From assembly GCF_048544455.1 (NCBI RefSeq), contig NC_133538.1, positions 24,447,469 through 24,511,468 on the forward strand: a DNA stretch of 64,000 nucleotides. Reading direction: 5' to 3'. The notes beneath the pieces were generated by a model, which was given only the letters and a program-made list of their open reading frames with translations, was not told the DNA's origin and ran no database searches. Shown in pieces: positions 21,451-32,824 of the stretch. The translations under genes and the position numbers were made by a program. The stretch's first letter is position 1, and the number at the start of each line of letters is the position of its first letter. Source of the stretch: Silene latifolia (Eukaryota > Streptophyta > Magnoliopsida > Caryophyllales > Caryophyllaceae).

Positions 21451-22680
21451 AGTAACCGAAAATTAAGCTCCAAGTGAGTCCGACCACCGCAGACCCGTCA
21501 TCCACTAGAACCATGGGCACATTCTTTTTGAGGCACTGTATGGTGATGTATATGGCCAGGTTATGGTTGGCTCCGAATGGAGGGATATCTTCGTTAGAGA
21601 AAATGACTGGGTTGTTCAGGTCGGGGACATCCCTTGTCATGTGTGCCCCCAGTTCTCCGTTAGAGGAGGTAGAGGGAACTGTCAATTTTCCCAAGGCTTG
21701 TAGCAAAGCTTGCCGATGTTCGAAGGATGTAGCAATCAGTTACCAGATTGAAATCTCGACCTTTGCCTTTTGCAGTTGTTTAAATATTGAGTTTTCGGGA
21801 ACCTTGGGTTGGGTGTCCATGTCCGGGACAACCTGGTCATTCATTATTGGAACGACTGTTGAATTGTTTGGGTTTTGGTAGGGGCGTCCAGACCGGGTAT
21901 GATAACTGATCTCTTTTGCTTGTTTGCCCTTTCCCGGAACCATATAGACATCCTCCGCGTCGTCTCTCCAGATAACATTGATTTCGGGATCTCGAGGGCG
22001 CCTTGGTGGGGCATTCCTTGGTGGATAGTTTTTCGGAGGAAATTTTTTGTGAGGGTAATTTTTGTGAGGGAAGTTTTTGTGAAGTTTATTATTGTGGGGT
22101 TGACTATTGTGGAGTTTATTATGGTACGGTGCGTGGCCAGAATGGTCACGGGAGCAATCCTTCCTGGTGAGGGTAGTTTTGGGCATTTTGAGGACCCCCC
22201 CTCGGGAGCGGTGTTGGTGTTGGTGGGTTGACAATCAACCGGTGGTAAGCGTCCTCAAGTCGGGTAATCCTTTCTGAAAGGCTGGCTATGGCTTCCTCAA
22301 CCTGTTGGAACATGGTGAGTATGGTTGCGGCGCTGAATACGAATATCCCGTCTGGGGTATCTTTCTCCAAGGAATTCACCTCGTCATCAATTGGCAGGAT
22401 GAGATGGGAGCAATCTAAGGTTCGCTCATCATCAGAGATAGCATGGATGCCCAAGGGGTTTGTTTTGTTATTTTGTTTTGTCGGCGGAGGTAAAGGTAGC
22501 TCTCATTTCTCGATCATGTCTTGGATGATGTGTTTGAGCTTAAAGCAGGTTTCCGTGTCATGACCTTTTCCCTGTTGATACTAGCAATAGGCATTGGGAT
22601 TCCATAAATGGGTCTTCCTAACCTCGGATGGGTCTGGAGTGGGCCCAATTGGTTGTAGTTTCCCTTGGTCCATGAGTCTT
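21451..22680 (-). pseudogene. Ogre gag C-terminus and truncated protease
   Basis: Read from 22680 down. A degenerate 'GKGHDTETCFKLK' knuckle region with a stop is followed by 'ITRLEDAYHRLIVN' and a low-complexity basic stretch of N, K, H, P and F repeats (about 22150-22010). Then come 'ISYHTRSGRPYQNP', 'FKQLQKAKVEISIW' (stop), 'SFEHRQALLQALGKL' and 'PPFGANHNLAIYI', then a protease core reading 'MVLVDDGSAV'. Typical family sequence ends just after this core at the Athila border. Function is lost through truncation, stops and frameshifts near 22200 and 22450. Confidence 0.8.
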
Positions 22681-23308
22681 TTTAGGGCACTGGCATAGGT
22701 GGATCCCAAGTTGTGAATATCCTTTGAGGACGCTCGGTTTTCTTTGTGGTCTGACAATAGGGGCGAGATCCGGTTGATGTGGATCCTTGATAGCCTCTAC
22801 CAGTGGTTTTGGCTAGGACACCCTTGCGGAGGTCGTCTTCAATGCGGGTCCCAAGGATTTGTAGGTCCTGGAACGTTTTGATGTTTTGGTATCTCAACAA
22901 GTTGGCATAAATCGGGCGGAGGTTGTTGACAAATTTCTCCATCAGAGTCGATTCACTCGGCTTACTGACCAATTGAGTGCTTACCCTCCTCCAACGGGTT
23001 AGGAATTCTGTGAACTCTTCCTTATCATTCTGAGTCAGGACCTCAAGAGTGCGGGTGTTAGCTTGGATTTCGACATTGTCGGCATACTGCTTAGCAAATT
23101 CAACTGTGAGTTCGTCCCAGGTAGTAAGGTTCTTCGGGTCAAGGGAATAGTACCACTGGCGAGGGATTAGTTCCAGGGATGATGGAAAGATCTGGGTGAG
23201 GAGTTTTTGTTTGATCCCCTTTATGGCCATGTAATCTTTAAAGGCTCGAATATGATTGAGCGGGTCCTCCACTCCCTTAAATTTGGGTACATCAATTAAG
23301 GTAAAGTT

Positions 23309-23660
23309 CACTACAAAAAAACAGGTCATTTGGGACGGACAAACTCGTCGCAAAAATCGCCAAATCCGCCGCTAATACCTCACTTGCGACGGAAAAAATC
23401 CGTCATTTAATTTTGTCGCAAAAATACAAGGACGTCGCAAAATCCGTTGCAAATAATGTAGCGACGGAATCTAGCGACGTTTTTCCCGTCCCAAATTAAT
23501 GGCAGGTCAACGTTCCAGAATTGACTTTTTTCTGTTTTGGGACGGAAATTCCGTAGCAAAAGCCCAAAATCCGTAGCAAATAAATTGTTATCCGTCGCAA
23601 AAAATAAAAATACGTCGCAGGAAAATTAATGAATCCGTCGCAATGTGCAAATTGATCTGT
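23309..23660. repeat. Left CACTA terminus with subterminal repeats
   Basis: After the 13-bp terminal repeat there are roughly a dozen copies of a 10-12 bp motif related to 'tccgtcgcaaa' or 'ccgtagcaaa' in direct and inverted order. Confidence 0.88.
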
Positions 23661-24010
23661 TGCTAACTAGCCAAATTCCAACACCTACTGCCTCATTTTT
23701 TCCTCCCCTTAAACCATCCAAATTTATCTATACACCTGCAAAGACTACCAACACCCACAATTTATATAATACACATCTGCAAAGCAGTTATCCATTCGCA
23801 CGAAGGAAGTAATGTCAACTTTCCACTGAATGGAAATTTAATTGTCATATATATTAAAGCAATCCGAAAGTCATTGACTTAGTACTACTTACATACTTAA
23901 TGCTAACGTCAAACTACATACTAATGACGTGCAACTAGTGCCAAGGGGACCAAAATATAACTAGTGCCAAGGGGACCAAAATATCTAATGTTATACCAAT
24001 TACCAAGCTA

Positions 24011-25882
24011 CTAATTAACAACATTGGTTGACGACCAAGGAGTGAAAGGAGTAGGAGTAGTGTTGTCGCCGTGACCATTACCATCTAAGTCATCCTCCCT
24101 TCTTTGACTTGAGTTGTCGGGGTTGCAATTTTGGGTAACGTTACGCCCAAAATGCTGAGTCAGAAACTCCTCAATAGTGGCCAATCTCTCAGTAGTATCA
24201 TCAAGTTTGGCCGAGAGTCGCTTGTTCTCACTTGCCATTCTGCTATAAAGACCGGGGGAGTAATGATTACCACCGCGAGTAGTGGTAGAAGGCGTAGGCC
24301 GCTCAAAGTAGTCTTCTGTTGCTGAACCTAGGCCATAAAATCCTCCCTTCTTGTTGTACCCTTTATGGACTTCATAGTAAATCGCATTCTCATCGATGTC
24401 TGTCACCCCTTGACTTTCCAGCTCGGCCTTCTTATTGGTAATATCAGTCTACATCAAATATATTGTAAAACATTAGATTCTTGACGATATTTAATTTATA
24501 ATTTATAAGTTAAAAAAACATAAGAAAAAAAAAAGGAAACGGCGACTTACGAATAATGTCCCTGCCTTTGGTGTTAGCCAAACACCTTGCTTGTTCTGCT
24601 TTGTTCTTTTCAGCATCTCTAACGCGGTGGGTAAGTTCATATCTGGTCCCGCCTAAACACATATAAAAAATTATTAAAATCAAATTACGAAAAACTAGTT
24701 AACAAAAATATTGAATGTCTCTTATACCCTTGTTTAATGTTTAATCCACCTTCTTCCTCAAGCACCATAACTGATTTTTTCTTTTCACAACAGGACAAAC
24801 CACACAATCTCCATCCAAAAACTCTATTTTTCTTTTCAGCACAGGACAAACCACACAATACCAACATTAATATGCTTGCCCTTTGCACTAGCAACACCAC
24901 TACTTTAAATAGCACAGGGGTACCTTGTAGATTTTTAAAAAAATGAAGGGTACCATGTAAAAACTGAAATTTAAATTGAAGTTGCCATTTTCTCCATTAA
25001 CTGGACGGCATTCATTCGACCCATAGCATGAGTAGGAGGTGCCTTTCCCTTCTCATCACCACCAGACTTCCTATTTGCTGAACATTTCCTTGATTTCTCT
25101 TGAAATTATTGTGACAAAGTCTTATCCAACACCTCTTTGTGGAGTTCAGCTGTCATCCATCCCGGCACATTCTCTGATCGACGAGCTCTGTACACCATTT
25201 GTCTAAGCCTCCCCTTCATTGCGGCTTCCCAAGCCGCTCTCACTTGACGCGCATCGGGCGGCTGAAAGGTCACCTTCAACTAACCAAAATAAAAGTAAAG
25301 TTACAACATATACATGCTAAGAAAAATAAATAACTAAACTAAAATGAGATAAATATAAAAATAATTACCAAAAAATACTCCCACCAATGTTTCTTTATGG
25401 TCTTTGATGCCTCTGACCAATTCGGAGCGTGTTCCTTATAATTGCTTTGAATAGTGTCCGAGATTATATTCACCACTGCTTTGTCACTGAACCTGAAACA
25501 AAGAGAGGACTTACATCGGAAACGGAATTTGCACTATGTGACTAGATGTGGCTAGTTACAGCCTTATACACGAGAATCTGAAATTGCCAGGGAATACCAA
25601 AAAAACAAGTACACTTACACAGGAGCAGCATACCTAGAGTACATATTACCCATATAGAAAGCAAGTGCATGTACGCTACTGTTATATAAGACGGTCTAAT
25701 ATACTAAGAACAAATGAAAGTCATCTATATGCTTACCAAACACCATGTTCCAATTCTGGATCGAGACGAACAAGAGTGGAGGGATTGTTGTTTGGAGCGG
25801 GAGTCACTATCTCGTTCTCATTGTCCACCTGCTCTTGAGTATTACTTGAATTACCTCTACGCATTCGAGGGCCATGCACCAT
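24011..25882 (-). pseudogene. CACTA second protein (plant En/Spm transposase-like), multi-exon
   Basis: Resembles the plant Ptta/En/Spm protein family, thought to act like TNPA in binding transposon ends. Exon 1 (25882-25737) starts 'MVHGPRMRRGNSSNTQ' and meets a GTAAGC donor. Exon 2 (25492-25369) has 'SEASKTIKKHWWEYF'. Exon 3 (from 25279) has 'PPDARQVRAAWEAAMKGRLR' and 'SENVPGWMTAELHKEVLDKT', then a TAA stop after 'LSQ'. The last part (24406-24011) reads 'FERPTPSTTTRGGNHYSPG' and a coiled-coil-like 'NKRLSAKLDDTTERLATIEE'. The stop in exon 3 suggests a pseudogene. Exons between 25000 and 24450 are uncertain. Confidence 0.75.
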
Positions 25883-26126
25883 AGCTGATTAAATACACAC
25901 TAAAAAAGACATGTAAGAGGCCATAAAACGAAATCATCAAATGCATAACAAAAGAAAGGCCAACCGGCAGTCTCTCGCTACTACGCAATTTCAACCCAGA
26001 AAATACAAACAAAACCCAGAAATGATATTAGAAACACCAAAGATTAAAATGACATTGTATATTATACATGGTTAACTACTAATACGGGAAGCAAATAACA
26101 TATTTTGAAATAACAAAGACACATAA

Positions 26127-26864
26127 TTAATAATCATTATTATCAGGAAAAAGGTCATCTAAGAAGTCTTCTTCTTCATTATCATAATCATCATCATCAT
26201 CATTTTCCTCATTATCATGAGTATTCTTATCATCTACCGCTTCATTCTCCTCCCCATCGTCATTTTCAGCCTCCTCCCCATCATCATTTTCAGCCTCCTC
26301 CTCATCATCATTTTCAGACTCCTCCACCTCTTCAACCACTTCTTCCCCCGATTCATTTTCTTCAATAACCAACTCCTCCACCTCTTCAAGCTCTTCTTCC
26401 CCCATTTCATTTTCTTCAATAACTGACAAGATCGTCTCAGAAGTGGCTATATCCTGAAAAATACCTTCATCAACGGGAGCATTAATGTGCGATCTAGCCT
26501 GAGTTTTGAAAACAGCCGACCATTGATCTTTATCTCTCTTTGTGTTAGGATAGGGAGCAAAACAAACTTGCTCCACTTGATGTGCTAACACAAATGGATC
26601 GTATGTTGGATACTTCTTACTCCGATTAACATCCACAAGTTTATATTCCTTATGGATGTTCATAGCTCTTTCTGAGTTATCAATCCAATCACACTTAAAC
26701 AAGATACATCTGTAACTACCTTCCTTCCCTGTATAGCACAACTCAATCACCTCATTTAAGGTTCCATAGTAGTCTAGTCCTTCGGTAGAGTTCACACACA
26801 CCATTATTAATTGAAGATTTCTGTACATCTTTTCCGTCTTTGAAAACGCGAAAATTGAACCCAT
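26127..26864 (-). pseudogene. CACTA transposase C-terminal part (DUF4216-like, acidic tail)
   Basis: 245-codon open frame, probably the last exon of the TNP2-type transposase gene. Residues 1-150 match the DUF4216 style ('DYYGTLNEVIELCYTGKEGS', 'ILFKCDWIDNSERAMNIHKE', 'FVLAHQVEQVCFAPYP'). From about residue 150 to the end nearly every residue is E, D or N, with short repeats of 'AENDDGEE'. The acidic tail is encoded by trinucleotide-like repeats at 26160-26420. Confidence 0.78.
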
Positions 26865-27244
26865 TGATGGAATAGCGTTTCCAAGTTCTAACCTTTCTTG
26901 AAGGGCCCATTGCTAAAGCTACAATCAGGTCACTCTTTAAATCGCTTACCTATTATTACATAATACGATTTATTACAGAATGTTTTCCCAAAAAATAGGT
27001 GGTTCTTATTTGATTAATTACTAGGATAAACATGTACTTACTTGAGCTCTTAGCGAATCAGGAAATGAAATTGTTTGATCAGAATTCCCATTAAACCTCC
27101 TATGTTCATTAAACAAAACGTATTAAAGTGATAAATCATCTTAATTACTAAATATAACTAAGAATAGTTATTCAGGCTAGTTTTTAACACTTACTCCTCA
27201 TAGGGTCTTAAACTTTCACAGTTAGAAAGAACGTAAAGGTGTGC

Positions 27245-29839
27245 CTATTTATATTCTTTATCCTCTAAAAATCTAATGGAACAAGCACCAGAAGTTCTTC
27301 CCAAATGATCTTGGAATGCTTCAGGCAACTTTGAATTAGATTGGTCATCATTCATAACAAAGTCGAGGGCTTTTGCTTTTGTCTCTATATGTTCTTCAAA
27401 GTAAAGAGAACAAAAGTTTGATATCTCTTCAAGCAAGTATGCATTACATATAGAACCTTCAACTCGAGCTTTGTTTCTAATTTTATTTTTCAAATGATTC
27501 ATGAACTTGTAGGTGATTTGTTAGTAGTTTTTTTAATGTTATATAATTAATAAATGATGAAATAATGATGATTACAAGTTAACGATTACCTCTCAAATGG
27601 ATACATCCATCTGTATTGCACAGGACTACCTACTCTCACTTCGTAAGGCAAGTGGATTGGTAAATGTTCCATAGAGTTAAAAAATGAAGGTGGAAAAATT
27701 TTCTCCAATTTGCAAATGATAACAAAGAATGTTATTCTCCAAACTGGCGAGTTTTTCAGTTTTTATGGTAGATGCACATAGATCTCTGAAAAACTTGCTA
27801 ATCTCAGTTATCGCATTCCACTCATTCTTTGGGAGGAGATGTCTTAGAGCAATTGGCAGTAAGCGTTCCATGAAGACATGACAATCATGACTCTTCAAGC
27901 CAGTTAACTTTAATTCCTTTTTATCAACACACCTGCTCAAATCAGAAGCATATCTGTCTGGAAACTTCAGCTTACATACCCAATCACACAATGCTTTCTT
28001 TTCTTCCTTCTTTAAAACAAATGAATCTGCTTTTCGTTGCGTTTTACAAACTTCATTCAAATCTTTTACTGAATTGGAATTAAAACATGTTTTGAATTTC
28101 ACATCCATCAGTGCGTTAATAAGCTGTTCAAAAAAATTCTTCTCAATATGCAAGACGTCAAGGTTGTGTCTTATTAACAACGTTTTCCAATATGGAAGCT
28201 CCCAGAAAATGCTTTGTTTCCACCAACCGATCCTTTTTTGTTTTAACCTTTTCAACTCTCCATCGCTTGCATCGACAATCTTTGGCAAGTCCTTCACACA
28301 TTCCCACACTTCATATCCATTCAGTCTCGTTGAAGCTACATCATTCTCTACGGGCCTATCCTTTCGAAAATGAATCTTATCCTTACGAAAAACATGATCA
28401 GGAGACAGAAATTGTCTATGACAATCAAACCAACTCCATTTTTTACCATGTTTTAGCCAGAAAGACTTAGTTTCATTTTCCATACAATAAGGACAAGCAT
28501 GTTCACCGGCAGTGGTCCAACCCGATAACATACCATAAGCAGGGAAATCATTGATAGTCCACAAAAGAGCAAACTCTTAGTATGAAATTTTGTTTCCTTG
28601 AAACATCATATGTAAAGAGTCCCGTACTCCACAACTCTTTTAACTCTTTAACTAACGGTTGTAAATATATATCCAGGTTCTGTTTCGGGTTCTTAGGACC
28701 AGGAATCATTAAGGATAAGAAAATGAACTGCCTCTTCATACAAAGCCATGGTGGTAAGTTATAGGGAGTGACCACAACAGGCCAGCATGAATACTTTGTT
28801 CCGAATTGCCCGAAAGGTTGAAACCCATCGGTGCAAAGTCCAAGTCGCACATTTCGAGGCTCGCTTGAAAATTGTGGATGTTGTTGATCAAAGTGTTTCC
28901 AAGCTTCGTCGTCACTTGGATGGGACATTATTCCACTAACACGAGGGTTTTCATAGTGCCATCTCATTTGACCAGCGATGTGCTTTGTTGCATAAATTCG
29001 TTGCAACCGTGGTCCTAATGGAAAATAAGTTAGCACTTTTTTGGACACTCTTTTGCCATTTTATGTTGTTTTACATTTGTACCTATCTTCACCACATTTT
29101 TTGCACTTATCAAGATCCGCATCATCCTCCCAAAAAAGCATACACCCAAAAGAGCAGACATCGATCTTATCACATGGAAGTTGAAGAGCTTTGAGAACTT
29201 TTTTCCTTTCGTAGAAGTTTCGAGTCATAACACCTTTCTCCGGAATGATATCTCTAATGTATGACGTGAAACTATCTATACATTTGGGAGCTAAATTCCA
29301 CTCACACTTTAAATTGATGAGCCTTGCAGCCGATTGTAACAGAGTGAATTTAGTCCCTTCGTACACAGGTTGTTCGGCGTGCTTAAGCATTTCAAAAAAC
29401 GCACGCATTAAAGGGTTTGGGGATTCGTCTACCACCTCAGCATTGAGAGCTTCCTCCCTAATTTGATCAATGTTATCCCGAAGTGCATCCTCCACCATAT
29501 CCCGATATGGGTTGTCTGAGACAATTCTTTCCTCCACTGGGAAATTTTCCCATGACACACCCAATCATAATACCCATCACAAAACCCCTTTAGACCCAGA
29601 TGTTTTTGTACTTCTTGTGCAACTAAATAGACTTTATTCTGACACTTTGCACATGGACACCTAATTTGTTTACTTGACTTATATTCAGGTTGTTGCTTAG
29701 CATAACTAATAAACTCTTGCACATCTTTCACAAACTCCAGTCTTAATTTTTTAGTATCACTATCCAATCTCTCATACATCCATTCTTGATCTAATCTTTT
29801 CATTTCAAATCTACACACATGTATATGAATGACATTCAA
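27245..29839 (-). pseudogene. CACTA TNP2-type transposase
   Basis: Catalyses excision and insertion of the transposon. In order: a transposase-associated domain (29839-29550) with 'RCPCAKCQN'; a linker (29564-29061); the TNP2 core (29048-28548 and 28564-27677) with 'NVRLGLCTDGFQPFG', 'WTINDFPAYGMLSGW', 'ACPYCMENETKSFWL' and 'VLHIEKNFFEQLI'; DUF4218-like sequence ('LTGLKSHDCHVFMERLLPIA'); and a further fragment (27502-27245). Lesions: frameshift near 29550, in-frame TAA near 29058, frameshift near 28560. Intron positions between 27677 and 27502 are plausible but not proven. Confidence 0.87.
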
Positions 29840-30084
29840 AGTTCAAACATAATAAAAAAAATAACCACAACATTAAAAAAAAACACAGGCAGACAGGTAA
29901 AGCATAGACTTGGAGATGGCTTTAACAAAGTCGTCAAACAATTGGTAATTGAAAGCTTGATATTGAATATGCAGGATATTGAAAACTCATGAAATGTATG
30001 TTACAGAAACTACTTGTATGATATAAGACCATAGAACAAAAATTAATAATAGTATACGTATTCTTTCATTGCTGCTTGTATTCT

Positions 30085-30256
30085 TTTAACAGCTAGTCTT
30101 GCTTGTGACGGGCTAATCCCGTCACAAGCTTGTGACCTCTCACAAAAAGAGAGAGGGGACAAGGTAGGGCACCCCCATGTGCTTCCCACTCACCTCTCAA
30201 TGGGCATTTTGTGAGAGGAAACGGTATCCGTCACAAGCTTGTGACGGATATCTCCC
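30085..30256. repeat. Foldback/MITE-like insertion in the CACTA element
   Basis: Each end carries a palindrome: 'cttgtgacgggctaatcccgtcacaag' on the left and 'tccgtcacaagcttgtgacgga' on the right. The central part has its own inverted pair ('ctctcacaaaaag' and 'cattttgtgagagg'), so the whole stretch can fold into a long hairpin. No coding capacity. Its exact ends and TSD cannot be fixed by eye. Confidence 0.6.
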
Positions 30257-30839
30257 ATCTTCAATGAAATTTTATGTTGTTTTAATTACATCTACTATAA
30301 ATTTCTATAATCAGTTTCTCTACTATAAATTTTGAACATTTCTATAATCACTTTCTCTACTATAACTCTTGAACATTTCTATAATCAGTTTCAAGAAACC
30401 CAAGTAAAACCCATCAAATTTATCACCATTTTTTCAATAAACCCATCACAAGTTAATATCTTTAAACAAGATCAAAGAATAACAAGCTAATAACTAAAAA
30501 CCTCACTTAATATAAAATGAATTTGTATCTTAGAAACAAATTATAGAATGAAATTGTAACCAAAACATGTCTAACAAAATTAAAGGGCATAAAACATAAA
30601 GAGAGGAAACGAGAAGCTGCTAACCTAAGAGAGGGAGCGAGGATGGAGCACTGTGCAGCTGCTGCTGACTGGAGCGAGGTAGGAACGGTGCGGGGTTCGG
30701 CGTGGGTGACGGTAGAGAAGGGAGTGATGGTGTGTTGAAGGGATCCTAAATCTATTTTGTGGGGAGCTGGGTTTATAAATCCCTAATTTGAGTTTATGAG
30801 AAGGGATCCCAATTCTTTTTTTTTTTTTTTGGTTTATAA

Positions 30840-31133
30840 TTACCCACTGCGACGGAAAGTAGTCTCAAATATCCGTCCCAAACGTTTATTTTCTACGGCT
30901 CTTGGTTTGCTGGGACGAAAAATCCGTCTCAATAAAACCCGCCATGAGATTTCGTTTACGCGCCCTTGATTATTTTACACTGCGACGAAAAATTTGTCGC
31001 AAAAAAAAATTTATCCGTCGCAGACCACATTTTCCGTAGCAAATTAATTTTAGGCTGTCGCATATATATTTTGCTACTACTTTTTCAACTGTCGCAGGGA
31101 TCCCATCGCTGTGAATGCTTTTTTTTTGTAGTG
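30840..31133. repeat. Right CACTA terminus with subterminal repeats
   Basis: Carries the same motif family ('actgcgacggaaa', 'atccgtcgcaga', 'ttccgtagcaaa') and ends TTTTTTTGTAGTG. Confidence 0.88.
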
Positions 31134-31418
31134 GTTGTCGGGTAGTTGGTCCCCAACGGATTCGAATCTTCGATTGTTATCAAGGTGGATGTTGTTACCA
31201 GGGGCTAGGAGTTATTCCTCCAAAAGTTTGAGCCTTTTCTCAGTTTCAGTCAAAGGCGAAGTGTTTTGTTCTCCAGTTTCCTTGTTTTCCAGGGTGTCGA
31301 TACGGGTCTCGACACGGTCCAGGGTGACCTTAAGGGCGGTGAGTAGGCTGGCTAGCTAAGCAGTTGTAACCTCTTTGTTGTCATTGTTGTTGTTGGACGA
31401 AGCTGAAGACGGGGCCAT

Positions 31419-32808
31419 GGTTCTGAGGCAGAAAAACGGCTCACGTTACATCCTAATCCGACACATTCTAATGACTAAATGCAGATAACACAAAGGACGG
31501 AAAAGAGATTAGAATCAACAGGACGAGGACGACCGTGAGTGGTACCTCGGTGCTGACTCGATTTATACTGTGACGGTGTTGACCAGACTTTGAATCGCGT
31601 CCAACGTAGTGGCGTGACGCCGTTGGACGATTCTTGAGGTGAGACGACTCATAAGTAAAGACCCATAAGTACGCTTGCTTTGACTCGATAAAAATGAGGC
31701 GGAATTGGAATGGTGGACTGAATTTTCAAAAATAAAGATTTTCAAAAAGATTCGTTTGTCGCTTTATGGACGATTTTCGAAGAACAGGGTTCTCCGAAAG
31801 TCGATCAGTTGAAAGTTTTCTTAAGTTTGTTTTCAAAATACGGTTTGAGTTCGAGTTGGCTCTGAAAATAATGTACTGTTTCCAACGACGGTTTTTGAAA
31901 TTCAAAATTGTATGTTTTGAAAATCGAGTTTTGAAATGTGTGACAAGGTCTCGGGGACGGTGTATGGTCCTCGAGATTTGAAAATGTTTCAAAAAAGGGG
32001 TTTGTGCCTTTCTCGGGTTTTGAAAGAGCCATTGCATCGGCGAGAGACAGGTTAAAATCCGTGTCTTGACACGGCAATTATAACGGCGTAAAAAGGTGTT
32101 TTTGAAATGGTTGTAAAAAACCGGGTTTGAAAATCGTCATTACGACGGCCTAAAAAGGCGTGTTTAAATGGTTGTAGGAAACCGGGTTTGAAAATCGTCA
32201 TAACTACGGCCTACAAAGGCATGTTGAAATAGTTGTAGGAAACCGGGTTTGAAAATCACCATAACGACGGCCTAGAAAGGCATGTTTTTGAAATGCAACG
32301 GTCGGCGGAAGACCGAGGTTTGAAACGGCCATTATAACGGCGCAAAAGAGTGTTCTTTGAAAGTTTGAAATGACACGGAAGGACTTATGATCACATAATA
32401 CATAAGCACTCGCAGTTTCATTATATTATGCATTATGCTGACACAGGTTTTGGCTTAAAAGGGTGGGTTACACACCAAGCAATCAAACCCAGATTTTAGA
32501 GAGGGATACCAATCCAAACAAAATGTGTAAGGAGGGTGCCCTAGCCTCGTGCTCGAAGGTGATGAAAGCTCTTTGACGAAACAGAAATGTGTAATATCAA
32601 TGGTATGCTTGACTCAATCAGGATTCGAAACTCGGGGATGAGAAAACTCATGCCGACGAGACGAGCCAATTGGTTGAAAAAGGATTAGGTTGTGGGCCTG
32701 GACAAGGAACCCAACTATGACCGTAATATCAATTAATGCATTTCAACTAAGACCTCGTTTGAGTCTCACCATCTAGAGATCACAAAGACATAAGTGCCTT
32801 AGTTATCA
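31419..32808 (-). other. Ogre leader between PBS and gag
   Basis: About 1.4 kb without a supportable ORF. Pea Ogre carries an extra ORF in this position; none is visible here. Contains the 60-bp tandem repeats listed separately. Confidence 0.65.
32081..32350. repeat. Tandem repeats of ~60 bp in the Ogre leader
   Basis: Units begin near 32081, 32141, 32201, 32262 and 32334 (the last degenerate). Each has 'acggc(c/g)ta.aaaagg', then 'gttgta(g)gaaaccgggtttg' and 'aaaatcgtcat'. Short tandem repeats in untranslated parts are common in Ogre/Tat elements and can seed satellites. Confidence 0.85.
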
Positions 32809-32824
32809 CCAGCGGAGTCGCCAA
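32809..32824 (-). promoter_or_regulatory. Ogre primer binding site (arginine tRNA type)
   Basis: Minus strand reads TTGGCGACTCCGCTGG directly after the LTR's terminal CA. It matches the TGGCGACTCCGCTGGGG-type site known for Ogre elements. Confidence 0.85.

Larger units (their letters stand above)
23309..31133 (-). mobile_element. CACTA (En/Spm-type) DNA transposon, both ends present
   Basis: 7,825 bp. The left end is CACTACAAAAAAA and the right end is its inverse, TTTTTTTGTAGTG. A 3-bp target duplication GTT flanks it (23306-23308, 31134-31136). Both subterminal regions are full of 'ccgtcgcaaa'/'gggacgg' motifs in both orientations, the usual transposase-binding arrays. Two minus-strand gene remnants follow the standard order: TNP2-type transposase nearest the right end and a second En/Spm protein nearest the left. 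The ends look competent but the transposase is broken, so mobility would need help in trans. Confidence 0.95.
22682..31418 (-). pseudogene. Ogre gag, split by the CACTA transposon
   Basis: Capsid-type gag. The 5' part (31418-31134) starts 'MAPSSASSNNNNDNKE', shows two stops and a helical segment ('LDRVETRIDTLENKE'), and ends 'FESVGDQLPDN'. The 3' part resumes at 23308 with 'FTLIDVPKFKGVEDPLNHI', the start of a Retrotrans_gag domain that includes 'LIPRQWYYSLDPKNLTTWDE' and 'FVNNLRPIYANLLRY'. The frame joins exactly when the CACTA element and one GTT copy are removed. Apart from the insertion the second part is open, so the CACTA hit may have been fairly early. Confidence 0.87.

Noticed and set aside
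21474..22563. Plus-strand ORFs of 91-135 codons
   Set aside because: They are antisense shadows of the Ogre gag-protease reading on the minus strand.
26217..26426. Leucine/isoleucine-rich plus-strand ORF as a membrane peptide
   Set aside because: Antisense of the acidic tail of the CACTA transposase; composition artefact.
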